Source: an uncultured Corynebacterium sp. (GTDB lineage Bacteria > Actinomycetota > Actinomycetes > Mycobacteriales > Mycobacteriaceae). From it: a DNA stretch of 44,829 nt. Numbering within the stretch: position 1 is the stretch's first letter; each line of letters starts with the position of its first letter. Shown here piece after piece: positions 13,423-23,094 of the stretch. The stretch lies in assembly GCF_946221105.1 (NCBI RefSeq), contig NZ_CAMICL010000016.1:1-44829 (forward strand). The letters run 5' to 3'. The translations under genes and the position numbers were made by a program. The notes under the pieces were generated by a model, which saw only the letters and a list, made by a program, of their open reading frames with translations, did not search any database and had not been told where the DNA came from.

Positions 13423-14678
13423 CTGTGGCGCAGGAAGAAGTCCAGGCCTGAGGCGATCAGGCATACCACGACCAGCAGGTACACCGCCCGCGCGGCCACG
13501 AGCAGATAGTTGAGGGCCTGTTCCGCGACCATCTTGCTGTCCAGCGGGCCGATCAGCGCGCGCCCCAGCTCCACCACGCCGAGCTCCACGCTGGTGGCGA
13601 GCATGAACATGATGCAGAAAATCGTCATCGGCACCAGGCCCGCCCGCGCGAGAGTGCGCAGCCCCTTCAGTGTCGCCTTAATCGGCCCGGCCACGGGTTT
13701 CAGCGCCTCGTCGAAGGCGTGCTTGGCTTCGTTGTGGGCGGCGGTTTGCATGCGTTTGCGAATGCTTATCGACGCCCCCTCCGGCACCTCCTCCACCTTC
13801 GCATCTTCCGCCTTCTTGGCGGCGAGCGTGGTGCCGAAGATCACGGCACCCAGGGTGAGCCAGGCGATCGGAACCGTCACGAGCTGGTTCAACGCCGGTA
13901 GCTGGTCGGCGAGCCAACCCCACGCGTCGCCGAGGGCACCGGTGTGTTCGGCGGCGTCGGTCTTCAACTCTTCGTAGCGCTGGTGGGCGGGGGCGAGACT
14001 GCGACGGGAAAGCGCCCAGTCCTGCACGGCGCTGAGGCGGTTGGTCAAAAACACCGAAACCGTGGTCATCCACAGCACTTCCAGGTAAGCGGCGAGGTAG
14101 GTCAAACCGAGGCCCTTTTCCGCCAGCGCGAAGTAGCCGATGATCTTGCGCAGCACGATGGTGCCGGCGATCAGGCCGATCAGGGCGGCGGTGTCGTCGA
14201 CAAATGCGCGCGAGAAGTCCGCCTCGAAGCCTTGGTTGAAGTACTCGTCGTACGTGGCGGCGCGCCGGAATGCGCCGAGGTCCTCCTTCAGCAGGCCGTG
14301 CGTGGAGTAGACGGTGAGAAACGAGATGAGCATGCCGCCGGCGGAAAGCAGGCGGACCTTCGAGGAGCCGTCTTTGCGGTCCGGAAACGTTGACGCGAGG
14401 AAGGGCAGCGATGGACGCAGAAGCCACAGGGAGAAGATGATGGACAGCATCACCATCAGCGGCGCCAGCGGCATGACCAGGCTGGCGGCGAGGCTGCTGA
14501 ACGTGGACAGCCACACCGCGAGCCAGATAACCGCCTGGCGTGCGGCCAGCCCAAGGCAGATGACGGTGACCAGTTGGGGCAAGTGCCGGAATAGCAAGCT
14601 CACCGCACGTGCCGGAATCACAGCGGACTCTACAGCCACGTCGCGCAGCGAGCGGGAGACACCCGTCCAAGGAGTCAT
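13380..14678 (-). CDS. Multi-pass membrane protein of unknown function
   Basis: A 432-aa protein from the ATG at 14678 (MTPWTGVSRSLRDVAVES). A longer reading to 14792 is possible but would place its start over the rpsL promoter. About eight hydrophobic segments are visible: two near 40-95, then near 125, 180, 210, 290, 370 and 410. A long soluble loop at about 310-355 holds a basic and acidic stretch. No family recognised. It converges with, and overlaps by 43 bp, the last of the three coupled genes, and is divergent from rpsL. Confidence 0.75.
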   Translation of the reverse strand: MTPWTGVSRSLRDVAVESAVIPARAVSLLFRHLPQLVTVICLGLAARQAVIWLAVWLSTFSSLAASLVMPLAPLMVMLSIIFSLWLLRPSLPFLASTFPDRKDGSSKVRLLSAGGMLISFLTVYSTHGLLKEDLGAFRRAATYDEYFNQGFEADFSRAFVDDTAALIGLIAGTIVLRKIIGYFALAEKGLGLTYLAAYLEVLWMTTVSVFLTNRLSAVQDWALSRRSLAPAHQRYEELKTDAAEHTGALGDAWGWLADQLPALNQLVTVPIAWLTLGAVIFGTTLAAKKAEDAKVEEVPEGASISIRKRMQTAAHNEAKHAFDEALKPVAGPIKATLKGLRTLARAGLVPMTIFCIMFMLATSVELGVVELGRALIGPLDSKMVAEQALNYLLVAARAVYLLVVVCLIASGLDFFLRHSYSPEDEESAGAST

Positions 14679-14761
14679 AGGGGCAGTGTAACCGGAGGTT
14701 CGGCGGTGCGCAGTTTGCTTTGCGGCAATCCTTCGGTGTACTTTTGACGAGGTTTCGCCCG

Positions 14762-14767
14762 TATCAT
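14762..14767 (+). promoter_or_regulatory. Candidate -10 of the rpsL promoter
   Basis: TATCAT fits TANNNT in the 224-bp gap before rpsL. A TTGACG at 14744-14749 is too close (12 nt) to be its -35, so only the -10 is supported. The transcript would have a leader of about 130 nt. Confidence 0.35.
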
Positions 14768-14902
14768 GCGGTGCGAAGTACTCGAACTCCATGCGACTCG
14801 TTCACACGGTAGTTCATGCAATCGGCAGGGCCCCGAAGAAGAGCCCCCATTTTTGCATGTATGGCCGGGTGTGGGCGGGAAGCGCTAACAGAAAGAGCGT
14901 GA

Positions 14903-15274
14903 ATGCCTACTATTCAGCAGCTGGTCCGCAAGGGCCGCCACGATAAGTCCACCAAAGTGGCTACCGCTGCGCTGAAGGGTTCCCCGCAGCGCCGCGGTGT
15001 GTGCACCCGCGTGTACACCACCACTCCGAAGAAGCCGAACTCTGCTCTGCGTAAGGTCGCCCGTGTGCGTCTGACCTCCGGCATCGAGGTTTCCGCATAC
15101 ATCCCGGGCGAGGGCCACAACCTGCAGGAGCACTCCATGGTGCTCGTGCGCGGCGGTCGTGTGAAGGACCTGCCGGGTGTGCGCTACAAGATCGTCCGTG
15201 GCGCTCTGGATACCCAGGGTGTGAAGGACCGCAAGCAGGCTCGCTCCCGTTACGGCGCGAAGAAGGGACAGTAA
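14903..15274 (+). CDS. rpsL: 30S ribosomal protein S12
   Basis: A 123-aa S12, a decoding-centre protein. MPTIQQLVRKGR starts the protein; TTPKKPNSALRKVARV contains Lys43 and Lys44, and GRVKDLPGVRY contains Lys88. Both streptomycin-resistance positions (43 and 88) are wild type. rpsG follows after 3 nt, in the usual str operon order. Confidence 0.98.
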   Translation: MPTIQQLVRKGRHDKSTKVATAALKGSPQRRGVCTRVYTTTPKKPNSALRKVARVRLTSGIEVSAYIPGEGHNLQEHSMVLVRGGRVKDLPGVRYKIVRGALDTQGVKDRKQARSRYGAKKGQ

Positions 15275-15277
15275 TCA

Positions 15278-15745
<468 letters not shown>

Positions 15746-15767
15746 TCGCTGGAGCAAGGCGAAGCAT

Positions 15768-15832
15768 GGAAACCCGGAAACTGCATACCCGCTTCCTAGA
15801 GAAGCGAGCTGGTGCGTTTCCGGGTTTTTCCA
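15768..15832 (+). terminator. Terminator after rpsG
   Basis: A long outer stem (about 15768-15785 with 15813-15831) is closed by a T run, with an inner hairpin (CGCTTC with GAAGCG). It separates rpsL-rpsG from fusA. Confidence 0.75.
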
Positions 15833-15849
15833 GCTGAGGCGAACCTCAT

Positions 15850-15876
15850 GCTGCCACTTCAGTGAAAAGGTGGCAG
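15850..15876 (+). promoter_or_regulatory. Hairpin in the fusA upstream region
   Basis: CTGCCACTT and AAGGTGGCAG pair around a short loop in the 115-bp gap before fusA. Its sequence suggests an operator or leader hairpin; no full promoter could be set with confidence. Confidence 0.4.
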
Positions 15877-15946
15877 AATCGACAAAGGACAACTGACCGA
15901 CAACGGCGCCGCAAGGCGTCGACGACTTCAAAGTTGGGGTATCAAC

Positions 15947-18070
15947 GTGGCACAAGAAGTGCTTAAGGATCTGAACAAGGTCCGCAACATCGGCATCATG
16001 GCCCACATCGATGCTGGTAAGACCACTACCACCGAGCGCATCCTTTTCTACACGGGTATCAACCGCAAGGTTGGCGAGACCCACGATGGTGGCGCGACCA
16101 CTGACTGGATGGAGCAGGAGAAGGAACGCGGCATCACCATTACGTCCGCTGCCGTGACCTGCTTCTGGGACAACAACCAGATCAACATTATCGACACCCC
16201 GGGTCACGTGGACTTCACCGTTGAGGTGGAGCGCTCCCTGCGCGTGCTCGACGGCGCTATTGCCGTGTTCGACGGCAAGGAGGGCGTGGAGCCGCAGTCC
16301 GAGCAGGTGTGGCGTCAGGCCGCGAAGTACGACGTCCCGCGTATCTGCTTCGTCAACAAGATGGACAAGCTGGGCGCTGACTTCTACTACACCGTCGGCA
16401 CCATCGTTGACCGCCTCGGTGCGAAGCCGTTGGTTATGCAGCTGCCGATCGGCGCTGAGGATGACTTCGACGGCGTCGTGGACCTCATCGACATGAAGGC
16501 CCTGATGTGGCCGGGCAAGGTCGAGACCGGCACCCCGCCGCAGATCCAGGAGATCCCGGAGGATCTCAAGGAGAAGGCTGAGGAGTACCGCGAGAAGCTG
16601 CTCGAGACCGTCGCAGAGTCCGACGAGGAGCTCATGGAGAAGTACTTCGGCGGCGAGGAGCTGACGAAGGAAGAGATCCAGGCAGCCATCCGCAAGATGA
16701 CCATCGCCTCCGAGATCTACCCGGTGTTCTGCGGTACCGCATACCGCAACAAGGGCATCGAGCCGATCCTCGACGCTGTCGTCGCATACCTGCCGAGCCC
16801 GATCGACATCGGCGACGTCCACGGCACCTCCGTCGACGGTGAAGAGGAACTGACCCGTAAGCCGTCCGTCGAGGAGCCGTTCTCCGCTCTGGCGTTCAAG
16901 GTCGCCGTGCACCCGTTCTTCGGCAAGCTCACCTACGTGCGCGTCTACTCCGGCCAGGCTATTCCGGGCGAGCAGATGCTCAACTCCACGAAGTCCAAGA
17001 AGGAGCGCGTGGGCAAGCTCTTCCAGATGCACGCGAACAAGGAGAACCCGGTCGAGCACGCCGACGCCGGCAACATCTACGCGTTCATCGGTCTGAAGGA
17101 AACCACCACGGGCGACACCCTGTGCAACCCGGACCACCCGATCATCCTGGAGTCCATAGACTTCCCGGATCCGGTGATCCAGGTGGCCATCGAGCCGAAG
17201 ACCAAGGCTGACCAGGAGAAGCTGGGCACCGCTATTCAGAAGCTCGCCGAAGAGGACCCGACCTTCACCGTCCAGCTGGACGAGGAGACCGGCCAGACCG
17301 TCATCGGCGGCATGGGCGAGCTGCACCTCGACGTGCTGGTGGACCGCATGAAGCGCGAGTTCAAGGTCGAGGCGAACATCGGTTCCCCGCAGGTTGCGTA
17401 CCGCGAGACCATCCGCAAGAAGGTGGAGTCCCTGGACTACACCCACAAGAAGCAGACCGGTGGTTCCGGCCAGTTCGCGAAGGTCATCGTCACCATCGAG
17501 CCGTACTCCCCGGACCCGGAGGAGCTGGAAGAGGGCGAGTCCGCTTCCTACAAGTTCGAGAACGCTGTCACCGGCGGCCGCGTGCCGAAGGAGTACATCC
17601 CGTCCGTGGACGCTGGTATCCAGGACGCGATGCAGTACGGCTTCCTCGCCGGCTACCCGCTGGTGAACATCAAGGCCACCCTCGAGGACGGCGCTTACCA
17701 CGACGTCGACTCCTCGGAAATGGCGTTCAAGCTCGCTGGCTCCCAGGTGCTGAAGGAAGCTGTCGCCAAGGCGAAGCCGGTCCTGCTCGAGCCGGTCATG
17801 GCCGTTGAGGTTGTGACCCCGGAGGAGTACATGGGCACCGTCAACGGTGACATCAGCTCCCGCCGCGGCCAGGTCTTCGCTATGGAGGACCGCTCCGGCG
17901 CGAAGGTCGTCAAGGCGAAGGTGCCGCTGTCCGAGATGTTCGGCTACATCGGCGACCTGCGTTCCTCCACCGCCGGCCGCGCGAACTTCACCATGGTGTT
18001 CGACTCCTACGCTGAGGTTCCGCAGTCCGTCGCTCAGGAGATCATCGACGAGCGCAACGGCAACAAGTAG
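15947..18070 (+). CDS. fusA: Elongation factor G
   Basis: A 707-aa translocation GTPase from GTG. G1 is AHIDAGKTTT (residues 19-28), the switch II motif DTPGH is near residue 85, and NKMD is near residue 140. GGMGELHLDVLVDRMKREF in domain III and the C-terminal AEVPQSVAQEIIDERNG are typical. It moves tRNA and mRNA through the ribosome and, with RRF, splits ribosomes. It stands between the rpsG terminator and the tuf promoter region. Confidence 0.98.
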   Translation: MAQEVLKDLNKVRNIGIMAHIDAGKTTTTERILFYTGINRKVGETHDGGATTDWMEQEKERGITITSAAVTCFWDNNQINIIDTPGHVDFTVEVERSLRVLDGAIAVFDGKEGVEPQSEQVWRQAAKYDVPRICFVNKMDKLGADFYYTVGTIVDRLGAKPLVMQLPIGAEDDFDGVVDLIDMKALMWPGKVETGTPPQIQEIPEDLKEKAEEYREKLLETVAESDEELMEKYFGGEELTKEEIQAAIRKMTIASEIYPVFCGTAYRNKGIEPILDAVVAYLPSPIDIGDVHGTSVDGEEELTRKPSVEEPFSALAFKVAVHPFFGKLTYVRVYSGQAIPGEQMLNSTKSKKERVGKLFQMHANKENPVEHADAGNIYAFIGLKETTTGDTLCNPDHPIILESIDFPDPVIQVAIEPKTKADQEKLGTAIQKLAEEDPTFTVQLDEETGQTVIGGMGELHLDVLVDRMKREFKVEANIGSPQVAYRETIRKKVESLDYTHKKQTGGSGQFAKVIVTIEPYSPDPEELEEGESASYKFENAVTGGRVPKEYIPSVDAGIQDAMQYGFLAGYPLVNIKATLEDGAYHDVDSSEMAFKLAGSQVLKEAVAKAKPVLLEPVMAVEVVTPEEYMGTVNGDISSRRGQVFAMEDRSGAKVVKAKVPLSEMFGYIGDLRSSTAGRANFTMVFDSYAEVPQSVAQEIIDERNGNK

Positions 18071-18394
18071 TTGCCGCCCGCCCCTCCTCACGGGTCCGCA
18101 CCGCGTGCCAGCGGTGCGGCGCGGATTCCGCGGAGGCGGGGCGAGAGGGCAGCGGCCGCGCTGAGGTACCGCCCAGGAACAGGGCGGTGTCTGAGCCGGC
18201 CGTTACCCTCTAGGTCGATCCGGGGGAAACGGCGAGGCCGGTTTGAAAAACGGCCGCTGGAAACCTAGGATCTTGTAACTGGCACATTGTGAAATGGCTC
18301 CCGTATCCGTGCCCTGCGCTGGGCGCGGGCCGGGGCGTATGTAAACCACGTGGCTGCGAAGGTCGTAGTCACCATGAAGTCCAGGAGGACAACA
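18071..18394. other. Intergenic region between fusA and tuf
   Basis: This 324-bp stretch contains a perfect 9-bp hairpin (18096-18104 with 18111-18119) lacking a T tract, a second stem formed by ACCGCCC and GGGCGGT around 18166-18186, and the tuf promoter. The two hairpins may slow read-through from fusA. No gene is supported here. Confidence 0.55.
18243..18271 (+). promoter_or_regulatory. Candidate tuf promoter
   Basis: TTGAAA (18243-18248) and TAGGAT (18266-18271) are separated by 17 nt, a near-consensus sigma-A promoter, about 120 nt before the tuf start. Confidence 0.7.
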
Positions 18395-19585
18395 GTGGCA
18401 AAGGAAAAGTTCGAGCGCTCTAAGCCGCACGTGAACATCGGCACCATCGGTCACGTCGACCACGGCAAGACCACCACCACCGCCGCTATCACCAAGGTGC
18501 TGGCTGACGCTTACCCGGAGGAGAACAAGGCCTTCGCCTTCGACTCCATCGATAAGGCTCCGGAGGAGCGCGAGCGCGGCATCACCATCAACATCTCCCA
18601 CGTGGAGTACAACACCCCGAAGCGCCACTACGCTCACGTGGACGCCCCGGGCCACGCCGACTACATCAAGAACATGATTACCGGCGCTGCTCAGATGGAC
18701 GGCGCAATCCTCGTGGTTGCTGCAACCGACGGCCCGATGCCGCAGACCCGCGAGCACGTGCTGCTCGCTCGCCAGGTCGGCGTTCCGTACATCCTCGTCG
18801 CTCTGAACAAGTGCGACATGGTCGACGATGAGGAAATCATCGAGCTCGTCGAGATGGAGGTCCGCGAGCTGCTGGCTGAGCAGGACTACGACGAAGAGGC
18901 TCCGATCGTCCACATCTCCGCTCTGAAGGCTCTCGAGGGCGACGAGAAGTGGGTTCAGTCTGTCGTCGACCTCATGCAGGCTTGCGACGACGCCATCCCG
19001 GATCCGGAGCGCGAGACCGACAAGCCGTTCCTGATGCCGATCGAGGACATCTTCACCATTTCCGGCCGCGGCACCGTGGTTACCGGTCGTGTGGAGCGTG
19101 GCGTGCTCAACCTCAACGACGAGGTCGAGATCATCGGTATCCGCGAGAAGTCCCAGAAGACCACCGTCACCTCCATCGAGATGTTCAACAAGCTTCTCGA
19201 CACCGCTGAGGCCGGCGACAACGCAGCTCTGCTGCTCCGTGGCCTGAAGCGTGAGGACGTTGAGCGTGGCCAGGTTGTTATCCACCCGGGCGCTTACACC
19301 CCGCACTCCAAGTTCGAGGGTTCCGTCTACGTCCTGTCCAAGGACGAGGGCGGCCGCCACACCCCGTTCTTCGACAACTACCGTCCGCAGTTCTACTTCC
19401 GCACCACCGACGTCACCGGTGTTGTGAAGCTGCCGGAGGGCACCGAGATGGTCATGCCGGGCGACAACGTCGAGATGTCCGTCGAGCTGATCCAGTCGGT
19501 CGCTATGGACGAGGGCCTGCGCTTCGCTATCCGCGAGGGCTCCCGCACCGTCGGCGCTGGCCGCGTCACCAAGATCCTGGACTAA
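18395..19585 (+). CDS. tuf: Elongation factor Tu
   Basis: A 396-aa EF-Tu, the standard length, from GTG 18395 with an AGGAGGA ribosome-binding site. A longer in-frame reading from 18350 adds 15 residues not found in the family. GHVDHGKT (19-26), DAPGHADY, NKCD and the C-terminal GAGRVTKILD are all present. It delivers aminoacyl-tRNA to the ribosome. It has its own promoter and a strong terminator. Confidence 0.98.
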   Translation: MAKEKFERSKPHVNIGTIGHVDHGKTTTTAAITKVLADAYPEENKAFAFDSIDKAPEERERGITINISHVEYNTPKRHYAHVDAPGHADYIKNMITGAAQMDGAILVVAATDGPMPQTREHVLLARQVGVPYILVALNKCDMVDDEEIIELVEMEVRELLAEQDYDEEAPIVHISALKALEGDEKWVQSVVDLMQACDDAIPDPERETDKPFLMPIEDIFTISGRGTVVTGRVERGVLNLNDEVEIIGIREKSQKTTVTSIEMFNKLLDTAEAGDNAALLLRGLKREDVERGQVVIHPGAYTPHSKFEGSVYVLSKDEGGRHTPFFDNYRPQFYFRTTDVTGVVKLPEGTEMVMPGDNVEMSVELIQSVAMDEGLRFAIREGSRTVGAGRVTKILD

Positions 19586-19612
19586 TTCCAGACCTGGTGT
19601 AACCAGCTGACG

Positions 19613-19650
19613 TAAAAGCCGTCCTCCCCGCTGGGGAGGGCGGCTTTTCT
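19613..19650 (+). terminator. Terminator after tuf
   Basis: AAAAGCCGTCCTCCCC pairs with GGGGAGGGCGGCTTTT around a three-base loop, followed by T. It is a very strong intrinsic terminator. Confidence 0.9.
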
Positions 19651-19657
19651 CATGCGT

Positions 19658-19663
19658 TAGGCT
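19658..19663 (+). promoter_or_regulatory. -10 element of a leaderless gene
   Basis: TAGGCT fits TANNNT and ends 7 nt before the GTG at 19671. Confidence 0.5.
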
Positions 19664-19670
19664 CTGATGC

Positions 19671-20351
19671 GTGCACGACCCCACCCGCATCCCACGACTG
19701 ACCCAGGCCGTGCAGCGCGCCTGGGAGGGCCAGCCGGACCTCACTCTCGCTCAGCTCATCGGGGTCCTGCAGAACAGCGGCCTCGGCTGGGGCACGACCG
19801 ACGAGGAAGCCGTCGAGTTGCTCGAGGCAGTGGAGCGCGAGCATCCTTCGCTTATCGACGCCAACTCCGGCCCCCACACGATCACCACCGTCAACCCGCC
19901 GCACCTGGTCACCATCACGGGCGGGTATGTGGTGGTGCGCAGCGGCGCCGACCCTGAGCGCATGCCGGCGGTGTGGCACATCGGTGGCATGCGCAAGGCG
20001 GGACCCGGACTGCCGCTGGTGATCGCCGATGCGGAAGGGGTGGAGCACCGCCTGGGGGTTGTGTCGTTGGTGACGCGGCTTACGGGGGCACCGGAGGCGT
20101 CGATAAGCATGGCCCGCGAAGACGTGGGCAACAGGCGGTGGTTGGTACAGTTCGACGACGGTGCGAGGGCTGTGGTGGGGCAGCGCATCCGCATATGGCG
20201 GGTGGAGGGGCGTACCGTGGTCAGCGACCGAGCCACCTGGAGCGAGATCCTGCGCTGCGAGCCGGGAGCAGACATGGAAATAGCCCCAGCGGGCGGCGGG
20301 AAGCCGGTCACGCTGGGGCGGGTGAAGCTCGTGCTGGAACTGGAGCGCTAG
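19671..20351 (+). CDS. Conserved-type hypothetical protein
   Basis: A 226-aa soluble protein of no family I recognise. The first 60 residues look helical (LTQAVQRAWEGQPDLTLAQL), the rest beta-rich (ITTVNPPHLVTITGGYVVVR, then WLVQFDDGARAVVGQRIRIW). No signal peptide or membrane segment is present. It appears leaderless and monocistronic just after tuf, and converges with the Asp23/Gls24 operon with a 4-bp overlap (20348-20351). Confidence 0.7.
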   Translation: MHDPTRIPRLTQAVQRAWEGQPDLTLAQLIGVLQNSGLGWGTTDEEAVELLEAVEREHPSLIDANSGPHTITTVNPPHLVTITGGYVVVRSGADPERMPAVWHIGGMRKAGPGLPLVIADAEGVEHRLGVVSLVTRLTGAPEASISMAREDVGNRRWLVQFDDGARAVVGQRIRIWRVEGRTVVSDRATWSEILRCEPGADMEIAPAGGGKPVTLGRVKLVLELER

Positions 20352-20908
20352 GCGGCGATCCGGTCCAGGTGGAGCTTCCACACCGTGTCGATCTCCATGG
20401 TGTGGTTGGCCATGCGGAAATCCTGGTCCGCGGCCTCGACGATCCGCACGGCGTCGTCGAACGGGTACTCGGGGTTGGCGAACACGGTGAACGTCGCGGT
20501 CGGGCGCTTGCCAACCATCGCCACCTTGCAGGAGGCGCGGCGGATCTCGTTGGCGTGCTCCAGGGAGGTGCAGGCCGCCTCGGAGACGCGCTGGACGTTG
20601 ATGATGGTCTCGCCGTGCTCCGGGTCCGCCGGCAAGATGCCGCGGTTGGAGAACGCGCGGGAGCGGATGTTCGCCAGCAGGATCCACAGGCCCAGGATCG
20701 CCGCGAGGATAGCGCCGATGATCAGGGCGGTGATGTAGTGGTCCTGGTAGCCCAGGTCGATCAGCCGGGTGCGGTCGACGAAGTCGGCCGCGTCGACGAG
20801 GTAGGGGATCTGCCAGTACTCGGCGCTGGGGAAGAGGCCGGCGAGAATCAGCAGCAGGCCGAGCAGGAAGACTGCCAGGCGGTTGAAGAAGCTGAGTGTC
20901 TTAGTCAT
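20348..20908 (-). CDS. AmaP-like membrane protein of the Asp23/Gls24 operon
   Basis: A 186-aa protein with two membrane helices (about 8-27 and 58-80) and a C-terminal cytoplasmic domain (about 95-186, ADPEHGETIINVQRVSEAAC). The layout resembles AmaP, the anchor that tethers Asp23-family proteins to the membrane in Firmicutes. It is last in the operon and overlaps its upstream neighbour by 4 nt. Confidence 0.65.
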   Translation of the reverse strand: MTKTLSFFNRLAVFLLGLLLILAGLFPSAEYWQIPYLVDAADFVDRTRLIDLGYQDHYITALIIGAILAAILGLWILLANIRSRAFSNRGILPADPEHGETIINVQRVSEAACTSLEHANEIRRASCKVAMVGKRPTATFTVFANPEYPFDDAVRIVEAADQDFRMANHTMEIDTVWKLHLDRIAA

Positions 20909-21582
20909 CGCGCCACCTCCGGGGTCGTCGAGTCAGTGGTGGATCCGGTCGGCTGCTGCGGCGCGCTGGCGCGCTGCGCGGCAACCTGCTGCGTGGCAGG
21001 GCTTGGCAGCAGCTTCACCGACACAGCGGGCTGCGCCTTCAGCACCCGGAACTCGTCGTTGAGCGCGCGGGTGATGCGTTCCTGCATCGCCGGGCCGGAG
21101 CCGTCGTCGACCACCTGCACCTTGACGGACTTGCGGTTCGCCTTCGTGCTCACCTGCTCGCCGCCGAGATCGCCGCGGGTGGTGAACGTGGTCTTGCGGG
21201 CGATGTCCACCGGACGGGTCCAGATGGACGCCGGCGAGTTCACGCGCACGTGCCCGTGCGGACGCGGCTTGAACGTGAAGAACACCAGGAACAAGCCCAG
21301 CAACACGAGGAGGATCCCCACAACGACGGCGGTGACGTCCGCCTCGAAGGAACCGAGGAAGTCCCAGGTGCGGCCCAGCCAGGAGTCCGACGGGGCCTCA
21401 TCGCCGTAGAAGTGGTACCACAGGTCGCGCGCGGCCACGCCGGCCAGCGCGAGCAGCAGCAGGCTGATCAGCACCGCGAACCAGCGCGATGCCGGGTTGC
21501 CCAGCGGCTCGTCGCCCGGGTGGGGGCCGACAGCTTGGCCCTGCTCGGGCGCAGTGCTTGCAGTGTTAGCGGGAGCGGTCAT
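20905..21582 (-). CDS. DUF6286-type membrane protein
   Basis: A 225-aa protein with two membrane helices (about 34-52 and 84-105), a basic turn (FKPRPHGHVRVNS) and a C-terminal domain with KSVKVQVVDDG that resembles DUF6286 proteins linked to actinobacterial Asp23 operons. The Ser/Thr-rich end is low complexity. It overlaps both neighbours (4 nt and 17 nt), indicating translational coupling. Confidence 0.65.
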   Translation of the reverse strand: MTAPANTASTAPEQGQAVGPHPGDEPLGNPASRWFAVLISLLLLALAGVAARDLWYHFYGDEAPSDSWLGRTWDFLGSFEADVTAVVVGILLVLLGLFLVFFTFKPRPHGHVRVNSPASIWTRPVDIARKTTFTTRGDLGGEQVSTKANRKSVKVQVVDDGSGPAMQERITRALNDEFRVLKAQPAVSVKLLPSPATQQVAAQRASAPQQPTGSTTDSTTPEVAR

Positions 21583-22546
21583 AGTACTTCACCACCGGTT
21601 CAATCGTGATCTGCTTAAGCGGCTTCGGCGCTGGTGCCTTGGGCACAATCACCGGCTGCGGCGCAGGCGCGGAAGTAATCGGGGCCCGCACCGCCGGCTC
21701 GACCACGATGGGCTTGAGCGGCGGGCGGTTGACCGTGATCGGCTTCAGCGGTGCGCGGTTCGGCATCGGTACATCGCGGGTTTGAGCGAAGCGCGTGACG
21801 TCCACAGGCTTGAGCGGCTGCAGCGGAGGCAGCTGCGGGTGGCGCGGGATAACCCCGTGCGCCTGCGGAGCCCACGCCCGAACCGGCTCCGGCGGGAACG
21901 GCACCCGCGCCTCCGTGGGGGAGGTGTGGATGGCAGCGAGTCGCTGCGGCTCCGGCACCTGCGGGGAGAACGTGCGCACCGGCTCCGGGGCTTCCACGCT
22001 TGCCGCGCGCACCGGTTCCGGCGTCTCCGGGTGCTCTACTTCGATCGGGGCGGGGACGACCACGTCCCGCATGTCGTCGGCAAGCGAGCGCGCCTTGACC
22101 GGAGCGAGCTGTTGCAGCGGTTTGGTCACGGGGTGCTCCACGCGGGTCGGGGAGACCTCGATGGGGGTCGGGATCACGAACGCCTCGTGCTCCGCCACCT
22201 GGTCCCAGGTCACGCGGCCGGTGTCGGGGAGAGTTTCCACATTGGCCACGGTGACCTTCACGCGGGAGACATCCAAGCCCACCAGCGTGCGAATGTGCGC
22301 GATGATTGTCGCGCGCACAGCGTCGGTGATGGCAGCAACCGGGGCGGGGTAGGAGGTGGCAATTTCGGTGTCCACCGCCACTGTGCCCGTCGCCTGGTCC
22401 AGCCGGGCGTTGATCCGCGGGAAGCTGCGTCCCGCCAGCCCGGCCAGCTTTGCGTCGATAGTCCGGCAACCCGGAACCGCCGCAGCTGCCACCTCAGCGA
22501 CGCGCTCGATGGTGCGCTCACTGACGTGGTAGAAGGAATTATCCAT
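21566..22546 (-). CDS. Asp23/Gls24 protein with a long proline-rich tail
   Basis: A 326-aa protein. Residues about 1-120 (SERTIERVAEVAAAAVPGC, later VGLDVSRVKVTVANVETLP) form the Asp23/Gls24 domain. Residues about 125-326 are a Pro/Val-rich low-complexity tail with repeats such as PEPVRA, PLKPITV and PLKPIVV. Such tails are unusual for this family and may span the cell-wall zone or mediate binding. It overlaps the next gene by 17 nt and the preceding one by 1 nt. Confidence 0.7.
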   Translation of the reverse strand: MDNSFYHVSERTIERVAEVAAAAVPGCRTIDAKLAGLAGRSFPRINARLDQATGTVAVDTEIATSYPAPVAAITDAVRATIIAHIRTLVGLDVSRVKVTVANVETLPDTGRVTWDQVAEHEAFVIPTPIEVSPTRVEHPVTKPLQQLAPVKARSLADDMRDVVVPAPIEVEHPETPEPVRAASVEAPEPVRTFSPQVPEPQRLAAIHTSPTEARVPFPPEPVRAWAPQAHGVIPRHPQLPPLQPLKPVDVTRFAQTRDVPMPNRAPLKPITVNRPPLKPIVVEPAVRAPITSAPAPQPVIVPKAPAPKPLKQITIEPVVKYYDRSR

Positions 22547-22746
22547 TAGCTTCGGCCTCTGCCGGTGCCGTTACTCAGGGCCGCGGACAGGTCCAGACGG
22601 CCGTCGAGCTGGGCCCCGACAACCCCGCCGATGATGGTGAACAGCAGCAGCCAGAGCAGGCCCGGCCAACCGCCGAAGGTGACAAAGAAGGCGATCACAA
22701 CACCAATGAGGATGCCGGTCAGCGCCTTGTTAGCAAAAAGATTCAT
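22546..22746 (-). CDS. Small DUF2273-like membrane protein
   Basis: A 66-aa protein with two helices (MNLFANKALTGILIGVVIAF and PGLLWLLLFTIIGGVVGAQL) and a basic tail. Small two-helix proteins of this type, DUF2273, accompany Asp23 genes in many Gram-positives. Its stop overlaps the start of the proline-rich Asp23 gene by 1 nt. Confidence 0.65.
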   Translation of the reverse strand: MNLFANKALTGILIGVVIAFFVTFGGWPGLLWLLLFTIIGGVVGAQLDGRLDLSAALSNGTGRGRS

Positions 22747-22788
22747 AATAAAACCACGTTTCGGGTTATGAGGTTGGGGCGGGCAGCG

Positions 22789-23091
22789 CTACTGCGCGTC
22801 GCCTGCGACAACGTCCACGAACTCCGCATCGGATGCGCCGAGCACAGCCGCCCGGACATCCTCGGCCACGTCCTGCACCTTGCGGCCGGATGCGACGTCG
22901 AAGACGAAGTGGACTTCAAATCCGGTTCTGCCGTCCCGCGAGATGGCCTTCAGGCCTTCAATGCGGGTGTTGGGCAGGTAGGTCGCAATCTCGCCGACGC
23001 GGCCGCCGTGCAAAGCGGCGACCCCGCCGACGGCGACGGCAGCGTCGCGGACGCCCTCCGCAACCTCGCGGCTAACGGGGGTGTACGCCAT
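22789..23091 (-). CDS. Small Asp23/Gls24-like protein
   Basis: A 100-aa protein whose pattern (VSREVAEGVRDAAVAVGGVAAL, then EVHFVFDVASGRKVQDVAED) resembles a minimal Asp23/Gls24 domain. It lies 3 nt after the upstream Asp23 gene in the same direction, so the two are co-translated. There is no membrane segment. Confidence 0.6.
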   Translation of the reverse strand: MAYTPVSREVAEGVRDAAVAVGGVAALHGGRVGEIATYLPNTRIEGLKAISRDGRTGFEVHFVFDVASGRKVQDVAEDVRAAVLGASDAEFVDVVAGDAQ

Positions 23092-23094
23092 GGC